Assembly: GCA_963782465.1 (NCBI GenBank)
Contig: CAWAJR010000006.1
Location: forward strand, 434,001 to 498,000
Direction of reading: 5' to 3'
Length of the DNA: 64,000 nt
Origin: JAODBJ01 sp963782465
GTDB taxonomy: Bacteria > Actinomycetota > Acidimicrobiia > IMCC26256 > PALSA-610
Shown here piece after piece: positions 44,231-52,718 of this stretch; position 1 is the stretch's first letter, and each line of letters begins with the position of its first letter. Below the pieces are notes generated by a model. It was not told where the DNA came from, did not search any database, and saw nothing but the letters and a program-made list of their open reading frames with translations. The position numbers and the translations under genes are program-made.

Positions 44231-44944
44231 TCAGCGGCGGCAGATGTACAGGGGCACGTCGGTGAGACCGTAGCGAGCCTGCTCGGCCGCCGCGAAGGTA
44301 TTGGCGTAGTGCACGACGTCGACGTCGAAGCCGGCCTGGGTGAGCCGCGCGACGTAGTCGTCGTTGCCGAACCAGCGCACATGATCTTGCTGGCCGAACA
44401 GGCGTGCCCGTTCCTTCGGGTCGGTCACGGTCGGGTCTTCGATGGTGTGTGCATTGGTCGGATGGATGGGGACGAGCGCGATGGCCTGCCCGCCCGGGCC
44501 GACCACGCGTGCCATCTCGCGCATCGCCGCATCGGCGTCGTGCACGTGTTCGAGCACGTGGCTGATGATGAGCAACGCGACCGAACCCGGCGCGATCGGC
44601 GCGTGCTCGATGTCCATCGCGACCTCGACCCGCGGCGGGTGCAGGTTCGCGCGGACGTAGCGACCTTTGGCGATCTTGTGCAGCATCGTGCCCATGGGCC
44701 GGTCGGGCGCGACGTGCAGCACGATGCCGCCGGTCGCGAGCCCGGGGAGCTCTCGCTGCACGTACAGCGTCATCAGGCGATGGCGGACCTTCGATCGGCA
44801 CGCCGGGCACCGCAACCCGCTCTTGCTGGGCACGAACGCGCGCAGGCGCGCACCACAACATGGGCATTGATGTTTCGTGCCGGCGTGTCGCACCGCCCGG
44901 TACGTGCGGGCGGCCCGGCTCCGAACGTCCATGCTCGTAACCAT
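44231..44944 (-). CDS. SAM-dependent methyltransferase with N-terminal zinc ribbon
   Basis: 237 residues. A four-cysteine zinc ribbon (CPCCGARLRAF ... LRCPACRSKVRHR, about residues 26-55) precedes a class I methyltransferase domain: VLHVAPDRPMGTML, then LIISHVLEHVHDADAAMREM and ARVVGPGGQAIALVP. The family (Methyltransf_11-like) occurs widely in surface-polysaccharide loci; the acceptor may be a sugar. ATG at 44944 (MVTSMDV), or 44932. It sits between sulfotransferase 1 and the DUF4037 gene on the same strand. Confidence 0.85.
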   Translation of the reverse strand: MVTSMDVRSRAARTYRAVRHAGTKHQCPCCGARLRAFVPSKSGLRCPACRSKVRHRLMTLYVQRELPGLATGGIVLHVAPDRPMGTMLHKIAKGRYVRANLHPPRVEVAMDIEHAPIAPGSVALLIISHVLEHVHDADAAMREMARVVGPGGQAIALVPIHPTNAHTIEDPTVTDPKERARLFGQQDHVRWFGNDDYVARLTQAGFDVDVVHYANTFAAAEQARYGLTDVPLYICRR

Positions 44945-44964
44945 CACACCTCGGTCGTTGGTGG

Positions 44965-45885
44965 TCAGCCTCGTGAGAACGCCGACGCCAGTTGCTCGAC
45001 GCTGTCTCGGTCGTAGAAGTCCCAGAATGCACCGTCGGACGCGAGCAGCCGTTGCGCGAGCTTCGGGACCAGCTTGCCGTTGTAGATCGCGTTCCGGTTC
45101 CGGTTCGACAGCGGCTCGGAGATGCCCGACGCCTCCGCGGTCACCGTCGCCAGCGTGCCTCCCGGGTCGTCGCACAGCGATTCGTAGGTGATGACCTGAT
45201 CGCGTGGCAGTGCCCGGTAACGCTCGAAGAACCACGACAGCAGGCTCACCTGCCGGTCGTAGCGGTTCCGGATGCCGTCGAGGCGCGGGCCGAGGCTCGG
45301 GTCGATCTTCTCCGCGATCGCGGCCCGGCCGCCCCGCTTGAAGTCGACCGTGTTCCAGGAGGCCAGGGTGGCGAGCGGGTTGCGCACGATGGCGATACAG
45401 GGGAACCGGCCCGTGAGCGCGGGAAGCGCCGCGGTGAACGCGGCGGGTTGCTTCAACACCAGCGTGAAGGGCTCACGCATGGTCCGATCGATATGGAACT
45501 TGCCGTGACGGGCCATCCCCGTGCGCACCCCCACGCCGCCGAAGACGCGATCGCCGAGCGATGCCGGGAGACGGTCGAGGAACTTGCGGGCGGGCGAGAC
45601 GGCCGACGCCGTATTGCTCACGAATTCGCCGTCGACGAGACCCGACTGCGCGTACCCCGATTCGACGAGTGTGCGGCGGTTCCGATCGCAGAACTCGTCG
45701 ATCGCGTCGCAGAGCGCTTCGCCCCGGTTCTTGGTCAGCGTCGGCACGGTGAGCGGTTCGTGGAGCGCGACCGTCGACCCGAGCGTGTTGAGCAACGCGC
45801 ACACCAGCGTGGTGCCCGACCGGTGGGGGCCGGTGAGCAGGACGTCGCGTCCACGCACCGGCCCGTTCGCCTCGCGATCGGCCAT
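44965..45885 (-). CDS. Sulfotransferase family protein 1
   Basis: PAPS-dependent sulfotransferase-like protein of 306 residues. The 5'-phosphosulfate loop is LLTGPHRSGTTLVCALLN and the 3'-phosphate region is IAIVRNPLATLASWN. The C-terminal part (NRNRNAIYNGKLVPKLAQRL and FWDFYDRDSVEQL) is shared with the protein at 51131-52045, so the two are paralogues. Likely acts on a glycan or lipid of the envelope. The ATG shares a base with the stop of the CapD/WbpM gene (TGATG). Confidence 0.85.
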   Translation of the reverse strand: MADREANGPVRGRDVLLTGPHRSGTTLVCALLNTLGSTVALHEPLTVPTLTKNRGEALCDAIDEFCDRNRRTLVESGYAQSGLVDGEFVSNTASAVSPARKFLDRLPASLGDRVFGGVGVRTGMARHGKFHIDRTMREPFTLVLKQPAAFTAALPALTGRFPCIAIVRNPLATLASWNTVDFKRGGRAAIAEKIDPSLGPRLDGIRNRYDRQVSLLSWFFERYRALPRDQVITYESLCDDPGGTLATVTAEASGISEPLSNRNRNAIYNGKLVPKLAQRLLASDGAFWDFYDRDSVEQLASAFSRG

Positions 45886-47768
45886 CAGGCCGAGACCGAG
45901 AACGAACCGCCTTCGGACATGTTCTCGCTCAGCGAGACCTGCTCCAGGTTCATCGTGATCGTCAGATCTTCGAGGATCGCGATGAATTGTGCCGGCGACT
46001 GCTCCAGATCGAGATCGCGCACGAGGTGCGCGTCGAGCGCCGGAGCCGCTACCGCGCTGATCAACGGGTGCTCGCTCGGGTGGGCGATCTCGCCGTCGCC
46101 GAACAACTCCTCGTGCAACTTCTCGCCCGGTCGCAGCCCGGTGAACTCGATCGAAACCGGCCGCGGGCTCATGTTCGCGAGGCGTCGCGCCACATCGGCG
46201 ATCCGAACCGGTTCGCCCATGTCGAGCACCAGCACCTCACCGGGCCGGCCGATGGCGCCGGCTTGGATCACGAGCTGTACCGCCTCTTCGACGGTCATGA
46301 AGAACCGGGTGACGTCGGGGTGGGTGACGGTGAGCGGGTCGGAATGCTCGATCTGGGCGCGGAAGGTGGTGAGCACCGAGCCGCGGCTGCCGAGCACGTT
46401 GCCGAACCGGACACTGAGATAGTTCCCGCGGCCGCGCTCCGACGTGTGCGCGGTGAGCCCCTCGGCGATGCGTTTCGAGTAGCCGAGCACGCTGCACGGG
46501 TTGGCGGCCTTGTCGGTCGAGACGTTGACGAACGTCTCGACACCGGCCGCGACGGCGGCGTCGAGCACGGCCAAGGTGCCGAGCACGTTCGTCTTGAGTG
46601 CTTCGCCGGGGTACCGCTCGAGCAGCGGAAGGTGCTTCAACGCCGCCGCGTGGAACACCACGTCGGGGCGCCGTTCCATGAAGATCCGCCCGAGCTTGCC
46701 GCGGTCGCGGATGTCGAGGAGAACGAGCTCGTCGGTGTCGAGCAGCGCGCGGCCCTGGAGCGAGAGCTGCACCGCGTGCAGGGCCGACTCGTCGCGGTCG
46801 ATCATGACCAGTTCGGACGGGCCGAAGGCCGCGATCTGGCGGCACAGCTCCGAACCGATCGAACCGCCGGCACCGGTGACCGCAACGCGACGGTTCGCGA
46901 GGTACTGCGCGATCTCCGACACGTTCGTCTCCACCTGGTGACGACCGAGGAGATCGGCTTCGTTCGGTTCGCGGATGTCGACGATCCGTACGTCGTTCCC
47001 GAGCAGTTCCTGCACCGACGGCAGGACGCGCACCTCGAGACCGAGCGGCAGAACGAGGTCGATGAGCTCGCGCACGAGCGACGCGTCGGCGCTGGGTACC
47101 GCGACGAGGATCGCGTCGGCGCGGAATCGGGTCGCGGCGGCTGCGATCGCGTTGCGGTCGCCGACGACGCGCACACCCTGGATGGAGAGGTTGCGGCGCT
47201 CGCGCGAGTCGTCGAGGAGCGCGACCGGGATATAGGGGCTGTTGGGGTCGCGCAGCATGGCCCGGATGGCTTGCTGGCCGCCGTCGCCCGCACCGAAGAC
47301 GATCACGCGCTGGCGCCCTTCGCCGCGCGGGCGCCGGCGACGGTCCATCACGAGACGCCAGCCGTAACGCAGCCCGCACATACCGAGGAACGCGAACATC
47401 GTGCCGCCGATGACGGCGGAGATCGGGACCGGGTGGTGCCGGTAGCCGAGGTCGACAACGAAGACGGCCGCGGTCGTGACCAGCACACTGCGACCGACCG
47501 CGGCGACCTCTTCGAACGAACCGAAGAGCCACCGGCCGCGGTAGAGGCCGAACGCCGCGCCCGCGACGTACTGCGCGATGAACACGACGGGCAGGACGCG
47601 CATGAGATGCGTCAGCCCGACGCGTCCGAACTCGAAGTCGAGTCGCAGCAGTGCTGCGATGTAGAGGCCCAGCGCCCAGATTGCGCCGTCGATCATTCCC
47701 TGCGCGACGTAGCGAGGCCACAACTGATTGTGGCGCCCAGCCGGCCGCTTCCCGCGGTCGTAACCCAT
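45885..47768 (-). CDS. Membrane-bound nucleoside-sugar 4,6-dehydratase (CapD/WbpM/PglF type)
   Basis: 627 residues. Four N-terminal transmembrane helices are followed by a CoA-binding-like Rossmann domain (VIVFGAGDGGQQAIRAM) and a short-chain dehydrogenase domain with RRVAVTGAGGSIGSELCRQI. The catalytic segment reads NVSTDKAANPCSVLGYSKR, where Thr-Asp-Lys replaces the usual Tyr-based triad, typical of this membrane family. The likely reaction is UDP-GlcNAc to the 4-keto-6-deoxy sugar that starts amino-sugar synthesis. ATG at 47768 with GGGGGGAG upstream; a GTG at 47837 would add 23 low-complexity residues. Confidence 0.92.
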   Translation of the reverse strand: MGYDRGKRPAGRHNQLWPRYVAQGMIDGAIWALGLYIAALLRLDFEFGRVGLTHLMRVLPVVFIAQYVAGAAFGLYRGRWLFGSFEEVAAVGRSVLVTTAAVFVVDLGYRHHPVPISAVIGGTMFAFLGMCGLRYGWRLVMDRRRRPRGEGRQRVIVFGAGDGGQQAIRAMLRDPNSPYIPVALLDDSRERRNLSIQGVRVVGDRNAIAAAATRFRADAILVAVPSADASLVRELIDLVLPLGLEVRVLPSVQELLGNDVRIVDIREPNEADLLGRHQVETNVSEIAQYLANRRVAVTGAGGSIGSELCRQIAAFGPSELVMIDRDESALHAVQLSLQGRALLDTDELVLLDIRDRGKLGRIFMERRPDVVFHAAALKHLPLLERYPGEALKTNVLGTLAVLDAAVAAGVETFVNVSTDKAANPCSVLGYSKRIAEGLTAHTSERGRGNYLSVRFGNVLGSRGSVLTTFRAQIEHSDPLTVTHPDVTRFFMTVEEAVQLVIQAGAIGRPGEVLVLDMGEPVRIADVARRLANMSPRPVSIEFTGLRPGEKLHEELFGDGEIAHPSEHPLISAVAAPALDAHLVRDLDLEQSPAQFIAILEDLTITMNLEQVSLSENMSEGGSFSVSA

Positions 47769-47941
47769 TGGCCCGCTGTTCTCCCCCCGGCCCGCTCCCG
47801 AGGAGCGAGCGCCCTTGCTGCCTGTCCCGTGCTGCACGTGTCCCGGCTGGTTCCTCTGCTGCCCTCCTTGCCGTTCGCCAGCGTCCTTGCCCGGCCCACC
47901 GCCCGGCCCTTACGCGCAGCCTCGCTGAGGTGGCGGCGCCC

Positions 47942-47964
47942 GTCGACCGATAGTTTCGGTCGAC
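47942..47964. promoter_or_regulatory. Perfect inverted repeat between divergent glycan genes
   Basis: GTCGACCGA (47942-47950) and TCGGTCGAC (47956-47964) form a perfect 9-base inverted repeat with a 5-base spacer. It lies in the 307-base region between the dehydratase gene and the divergent membrane-protein gene and is well placed as an operator for either. A second small stem GGTCGCC/GGCGACC is at 48034-48050. The rest of 47769-48075 shows nothing I can name. Confidence 0.5.
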
Positions 47965-48075
47965 ACGCGCGCTCCGCGCAAGGGTGCATCACGAAACGTC
48001 GAACAACGTGTGCACGACGGGTACGTGAATTCGGGTCGCCAACGGCGACCGGGCTAGTTCCTCGATCGGCGGGCC

Positions 48076-49014
48076 GTGGCTGAACTGATCCGTGGGCAAG
48101 CGTTCAGCGAGGGCCTCCTCACCAGCGCGCTGGCCTGTGGCCTGGTACTTCTCGTCGCGATCTTCACCGAACGCGGGCGAGCGAGCATCGCCGGCATCCC
48201 GTTCGTGCTCGCGTGTGTGGTCAGTTTCTCCGGTTTAGGACCATTCGCGCGTATTGGCCACGTTCCTGGACGCGTGTATTTCGGCCTGGCCGCGCTCGCG
48301 CTCGGCGGACTCGCTGTCCGCCTCATCGCGCTCCCGCTGGGCGTCGCGATGCTGGCGTACCTGCCCGGCGCGCTCGTGCTCGCGTACCGGACGGGCCTCG
48401 CCCCACCCGACCGGCCCCACTGGGTGCAACCGCTCGTCGCCGTCGCGACCGCCGTCGCGGCGGCGCTGGTGGCCGACACCGACCGGGCGCGGCGACATTC
48501 GTCGCTCGGCCCGATCCTGTTCGTCGTCGCCGTCGCCGGCGTCGCGTCGAGCGTTCCCGACACGGAGCACATCGCGGTGCTGCTCGGCGCGGCGGTCCCC
48601 CTGCTCGTATGGTCGTTCCCGCTGCCGATCACGTCGCTCGGGCCCGAGGGTGCCGCAGCCGCGACGGGGCTCTTGTTCTGGGTCGCCGCGATCGACGGCA
48701 AGGGCCGGCCCGGCTCGATCGTCGGCAGCGTGGGGTGCCTCGGGCTCCTGCTCGTCGAACCCGTCGGTCGCCGCTTCGTGCGACAAATCGACGCGCGCTA
48801 CCGCTTCCGCACCCCGACGACACGGAGCGAGAAGCTCGCCGCCGTGCTGCTGTTCACGGCCGTGCAGTGCGTCGTCACCGCGTACGCGGCGCGGGTTGCC
48901 GGCTTCGCGCGTGCGGGCGGCACCGCAGCCGTCCTCCTCGCACCGGCAGCCGTCGTCGCGCTCCTCGTCTCGTGCGGCCTTCCGCCGCCGCCCCGGACCG
49001 TGAAACGCGTCTGA
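48076..49014 (+). CDS. Multi-pass membrane protein of unknown function
   Basis: 312 residues with about nine to ten predicted transmembrane helices and almost no soluble loops, apart from a segment around residues 230-255. It does not show motifs of flippases (Wzx), polymerases (Wzy) or O-acyltransferases that I recognise. The position inside the polysaccharide cluster, divergent from the dehydratase and convergent with the aminotransferase gene, suggests an envelope role. GTG start at 48076 is uncertain. Confidence 0.7.
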   Translation: MAELIRGQAFSEGLLTSALACGLVLLVAIFTERGRASIAGIPFVLACVVSFSGLGPFARIGHVPGRVYFGLAALALGGLAVRLIALPLGVAMLAYLPGALVLAYRTGLAPPDRPHWVQPLVAVATAVAAALVADTDRARRHSSLGPILFVVAVAGVASSVPDTEHIAVLLGAAVPLLVWSFPLPITSLGPEGAAAATGLLFWVAAIDGKGRPGSIVGSVGCLGLLLVEPVGRRFVRQIDARYRFRTPTTRSEKLAAVLLFTAVQCVVTAYAARVAGFARAGGTAAVLLAPAAVVALLVSCGLPPPPRTVKRV

Positions 49015-49032
49015 ACGCCGGGGGATCGCCGA

Positions 49033-50196
49033 TCAGCTCGTCGCGCGCGCGACATCAGCGCCGTGCGCACCGATGGCGACGATCGTCTGCGCGATCGCAT
49101 CGACGGTCGAGTCGTCGAGACTCGGGTAGATCGGAAGGCTCAACACCTGTGCCGCGACCCGATCGGTGATGGGCAGGTCGACAAAGAACGCGCGGTACGC
49201 GTGTTGACGGTGCACCGGCGGGTCGAAATAGCAGCGGGTATCGACCCCTTCGGCTCGCAACGCGGCCCGCAGCCCATCGCGACCCACACCGAACTCGTCG
49301 GCGTCGACGGCGATCGTGAAGTCCTTGTAGGTGCTGTCGTCACCGGCCGCGATCTGCTGGAGGCGCAGGCCCGGGGTCGCACCGAGCGCGTCGCGGTAGC
49401 GGCGGGCGATCGTACGGCGCCGCTCGAGATCCGCGTCGAACGCCCGCAACGATTCGAGCGCGATCGCCGCGTGCATTTCCGACATACGCGCGTTGAGGCC
49501 CACGAACTGCGTGTCGTAGTCGCCCGGGTTCGCATAGTCGCGACCGATCCGTACCCGCTCGGCGACATCGTCGCGATTGGTCGCGACAAGCCCGCCCTCA
49601 CCGGCGACGAGCGGCTTGGTCGGCGTCAGGCTGAACACCTCCGCGTCGCCGAAGCCGCCGACCGCCCGGCCGTCGTGGGTGGCGCCGAAGGCGTGCGCGG
49701 CATCGAACACGAGTGGGATGCCAGCCGACACCGCCAGTTCCTCGACGGCTTCCGGGCGGCAGGGCGCACCGAACACATGGGTCGCGACCAGGAGGCCCGC
49801 GCGGTCGAGACGACCTTTGGCGTCGTCGACTTCGAGCTGCATCGACGCCGGATCGCACTCGGCGAAGCGGGGTCGCAGGCCGTTCCAGGCCACGGCGTGG
49901 GCCGACGCGGAAAACGTGAAGCTCGGCAGCAACGCGTCGCCCGCCGCGCCGACGACCCGGATGGCGAGCATGAGCCCGGCGGTGCAATTCGCGACCGCGA
50001 CGACGTGGCGCACGCCGAGGCGTCGCGCGGCCTCGCCCTCGAGTTCGCGCACGAGCGGACCGTTGGTGAGCAGGCCGCGGTCGTACGAAGGGGCGAGGCG
50101 GGCCATGACCCGGTCGAGTGGCGGCACCGACGGGCGGACGAAGGCCACCCCGTCGGGGAAACGCGCGTTGCCCCCGAGTACTGCCAGTGTCGTCAT
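49033..50196 (-). CDS. DegT/DnrJ/EryC1-family aminotransferase
   Basis: PLP-dependent sugar aminotransferase of 387 residues that would put an amino group on a keto sugar such as the product of the CapD/WbpM-type dehydratase. Motifs: VANCTAGLMLAIR, LPSFTFSASAHAVAW, VFDAAHAFGATHDG (Asp contacting PLP) and SLTPTKPLVAGEGGLV with the Schiff-base lysine. The active-site loop VGLNARMSEMHAAIAL is typical of the family. The ATG at 50196 overlaps the stop of the WecA/MraY-like gene. Confidence 0.92.
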   Translation of the reverse strand: MTTLAVLGGNARFPDGVAFVRPSVPPLDRVMARLAPSYDRGLLTNGPLVRELEGEAARRLGVRHVVAVANCTAGLMLAIRVVGAAGDALLPSFTFSASAHAVAWNGLRPRFAECDPASMQLEVDDAKGRLDRAGLLVATHVFGAPCRPEAVEELAVSAGIPLVFDAAHAFGATHDGRAVGGFGDAEVFSLTPTKPLVAGEGGLVATNRDDVAERVRIGRDYANPGDYDTQFVGLNARMSEMHAAIALESLRAFDADLERRRTIARRYRDALGATPGLRLQQIAAGDDSTYKDFTIAVDADEFGVGRDGLRAALRAEGVDTRCYFDPPVHRQHAYRAFFVDLPITDRVAAQVLSLPIYPSLDDSTVDAIAQTIVAIGAHGADVARATS

Positions 50197-51131
50197 GGCC
50201 GAACCTCCGCAGTCGACACGAACCCTCCATAGGTCGCCACGAGCCCGAGTGCCAGCACCGATGCGGCCGAAACCGCGAACGCCCACGGCGTCGCGAGGTG
50301 TACCGCGACGACGCCCAGCACGGTCAACACGGCCTGGAGCGCGGCGCACGCCAGCGCGACCCGTCCCGGCGTGAGCCCGCGGTCGACGAGCTGGTCGTAC
50401 ACATGGCTGCGATCCCCGGTGAACAGCGGGCGCCGCGCCCGGAGGCGGCGCACGATCGCGATCAGCGTGTCGGCAACAGGCAGCGCAACCAGCAACGGCA
50501 CCGCCGCCCACGCGGTCGTCGAGCCGCCATCGTGGAGCGCGAGCGCGGCGAGGAGCGCGTTCGCCGCGCCGAGCGTGTACGCGCCCGCGTCGCCGAGATA
50601 GATACGCGCCGGCGGGCGGTTGTAGACGAGGAACCCGGCCAGCGCGCCGGCGAGTGGGAACGCGAGCACGCGCGCGTCGTGACCGATCGCCGCGAACCCG
50701 AGCGCGGCGACGAGCGCGACACCGCCCGCGAGGCCGTCGAGGCCGTCGAGCAGGTTGATCGCGTTGACGAGCCCGACGAGCAACACCGCGGTGATGACAC
50801 CCCCGAGGAACCCGGGCGCGGGCGCGACCACACCCGCGGTCACGCCGATCACGACCTCGGCGAGCAGGCGCGATCGCGCGTGCAGGCTCCAGCAGTCGTC
50901 GGCGAGACCGAGCGCGCACGCGAGACCGAGCGGCCACAGCAACGCCGGATGGACCGGCGCGACCGCGACTGCGATCGCGATGAACACGGCGACACCGCCG
51001 AGGTACGGCACCGGCGCCTCGTGCACTTTCAGCGGCCCGGGGTGGTCGACGACGCCGAAACGCCTCGCGACCCGCGCCGCGAACGGGGTGAGCACGACCG
51101 CGATGACGAGCGCGACGAGGAGCGCGACCAT
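50193..51131 (-). CDS. WecA/MraY-family polyprenyl-phosphate sugar-1-phosphate transferase
   Basis: Integral membrane enzyme of 312 residues with about ten helices that transfers a sugar-1-phosphate from a UDP-sugar to undecaprenyl phosphate, starting a glycan on its lipid carrier. Family motifs: LKVHEAPVPYLGGVAVF, LADDCWSLHARSRL, NLLDGLDGLAGG, ARIYLGDAGAYTLG and RRPLFTGDRSHVYDQLVDRG. The last is typical of WecA/TagO over MraY. The start ATG at 51131 shares a base with the sulfotransferase 2 stop. Confidence 0.92.
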   Translation of the reverse strand: MVALLVALVIAVVLTPFAARVARRFGVVDHPGPLKVHEAPVPYLGGVAVFIAIAVAVAPVHPALLWPLGLACALGLADDCWSLHARSRLLAEVVIGVTAGVVAPAPGFLGGVITAVLLVGLVNAINLLDGLDGLAGGVALVAALGFAAIGHDARVLAFPLAGALAGFLVYNRPPARIYLGDAGAYTLGAANALLAALALHDGGSTTAWAAVPLLVALPVADTLIAIVRRLRARRPLFTGDRSHVYDQLVDRGLTPGRVALACAALQAVLTVLGVVAVHLATPWAFAVSAASVLALGLVATYGGFVSTAEVRP

Positions 51132-52045
51132 CAGCTGCGGTTCCCGTACTCGACAACGAGTTCTTCCACGCTTTCGCGTGTGTACACCTGCCAGAACGGC
51201 TCGTCGCGCGAGAGGAGGTGCTCGGCCAGCATCGGCACCAGCCTCCGGTCGTACACCTTGTTGCGATTTCGGTTCTGCAACGAGCCGGACAGTGAGGCGG
51301 CCTTCGGTGTGATCACTTCGAGGGAACGACCACCCGATTCGACGAGCCCCTCGTAGGTGAGGAGGTGCCCCGGAGGCAGGTACTCCAGGTACCGCTCGAA
51401 ACCCCACGCGAGCAGTTCGATCTGGCGCTCGAAGCGATCGTGCCGAGCGGCGAGTCGCGCCCGCAGGTCGGCGTCGAGGAGTTCGGGGACGGGCGCGTGG
51501 CCGTCGGCACGAAAGTCGACGCTGTTCCACGACGCGAGGATCGCAAGCGGGTTGCGAACGATCGCGTACGACGGGAACCGCTTCGACAGCGACCCGAGCA
51601 ACGCGGTCAGCGCCCCCGGTTGCTTGATCACGAGCAGGTAACCCGGTGCGAGTTCCTTGTCGATGTCGATCGGTCCGCGGGTCGCGATCACTTCTCGCGT
51701 CGCGTAACGGCCGAGATGGGTCGCGGCGAACTTGCCCGGCACGCGCGCGAGGAGCCGTGCGAACCCGGTGCGCGCTTCGGCGACGGGGTTCGACGTCCCG
51801 GCACCGTCGATCGTGCACGACACCGCGGTGCCCGTCGTCGCGATCCGCTTTCGCTGTTTCGCGAAGAACGCGGCGACGTTGACCACCGGATCGCCGGACA
51901 GGAAATGGTTCGGCACCAGTGGTTCGTTGAGCGCGACCGTGCCGGGCAGCTCGTTCAGGAGATGGCAGACGAGCGTGGTGCCCGACCGGCCCGGGCCGGT
52001 GAGCAGCACGTCGTTGCCGTCGTCGAAGCCGGCCGCGTCAGCCAT
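51131..52045 (-). CDS. Sulfotransferase family protein 2
   Basis: 304-residue paralogue of the protein at 44965-45885. The 5'-phosphosulfate loop is LLTGPGRSGTTLVCHLLN and the 3'-phosphate motif YAIVRNPLAILASWN; the C-terminus NRNRNKVYDRRLVPMLAEHL and FWQVYTRESVEELV matches its partner closely. The start is the ATG at 52045, overlapping the upstream GNAT gene by 8 bases. Two such paralogues in one locus suggest sulfation at two sugar positions, or in two steps. Confidence 0.85.
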   Translation of the reverse strand: MADAAGFDDGNDVLLTGPGRSGTTLVCHLLNELPGTVALNEPLVPNHFLSGDPVVNVAAFFAKQRKRIATTGTAVSCTIDGAGTSNPVAEARTGFARLLARVPGKFAATHLGRYATREVIATRGPIDIDKELAPGYLLVIKQPGALTALLGSLSKRFPSYAIVRNPLAILASWNSVDFRADGHAPVPELLDADLRARLAARHDRFERQIELLAWGFERYLEYLPPGHLLTYEGLVESGGRSLEVITPKAASLSGSLQNRNRNKVYDRRLVPMLAEHLLSRDEPFWQVYTRESVEELVVEYGNRS

Positions 52046-52718
52046 CGTGTTCGACCGCGCCGCCCACGCTGAACTCGCCGACCTCGCCGCCGTCGCCGCC
52101 CTCGTCGGGCGCGTGCCTGACGAGCACCGCCGACGTGACGCCGCCGTGCACCTCAACCTGCTCCGCCGGCACGAACCCGCACCCGCGATAGAGGGCGAGT
52201 GCAGCTTCGTTACCCGTTCCGCACACGACCTTCACCCCGGTGACACCCCGCCGCTGCAGATCGTCGCAGGCGTGACGCACGAGGAGCGAGGCGACGCCCC
52301 GACCGGTCGCGCCCGGCGCGACCGCAACCGCGAGTACCTCGGCGTCGGGGAGCGCCGTCCCGGCCGGCGACCCGGCCGACGCCGGGTAGCGCAACGTTTC
52401 CAGCACCTTGCGCCACGACCGCACGACGGCAGGCAACGACTGCAGCGCCGCCACGACGCCGTCGCGCAGCAGGAACGACCGGTAAAGCGCTCCAAGGTCG
52501 GATGCGACCGCGACGAAGCCGACGATCTCGGCGCGGGCGACGTGTTCGTCACCCTCGCGGGCCACGTACGCGAACGCGCCGGGCGACGCGACGATGCGCC
52601 GGTAGAGCCGGGTGAGGAACGTGACGCCGAGCGTCGGCAGGAACCCCTCGGTGATGCGCGACGCGTGCAGGTCGGCCATGGCGCGGGCGTCGGAGGCGGT
52701 CGCGACCCGGACGTTCAT
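52038..52718 (-). CDS. GNAT-family N-acetyltransferase
   Basis: 226 residues. The acetyl-CoA loop is VAPGATGRGVASLLVRHAC, followed by VVCGTGNEAALALYRGCGFVPAEQVEVH. Set among sugar-amine genes, it may acetylate the amino sugar made by the DegT enzyme. Overlaps on both sides (ATGA with the GT4 gene upstream, 8 bases with sulfotransferase 2) show tight coupling. Confidence 0.82.
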   Translation of the reverse strand: MNVRVATASDARAMADLHASRITEGFLPTLGVTFLTRLYRRIVASPGAFAYVAREGDEHVARAEIVGFVAVASDLGALYRSFLLRDGVVAALQSLPAVVRSWRKVLETLRYPASAGSPAGTALPDAEVLAVAVAPGATGRGVASLLVRHACDDLQRRGVTGVKVVCGTGNEAALALYRGCGFVPAEQVEVHGGVTSAVLVRHAPDEGGDGGEVGEFSVGGAVEHDG

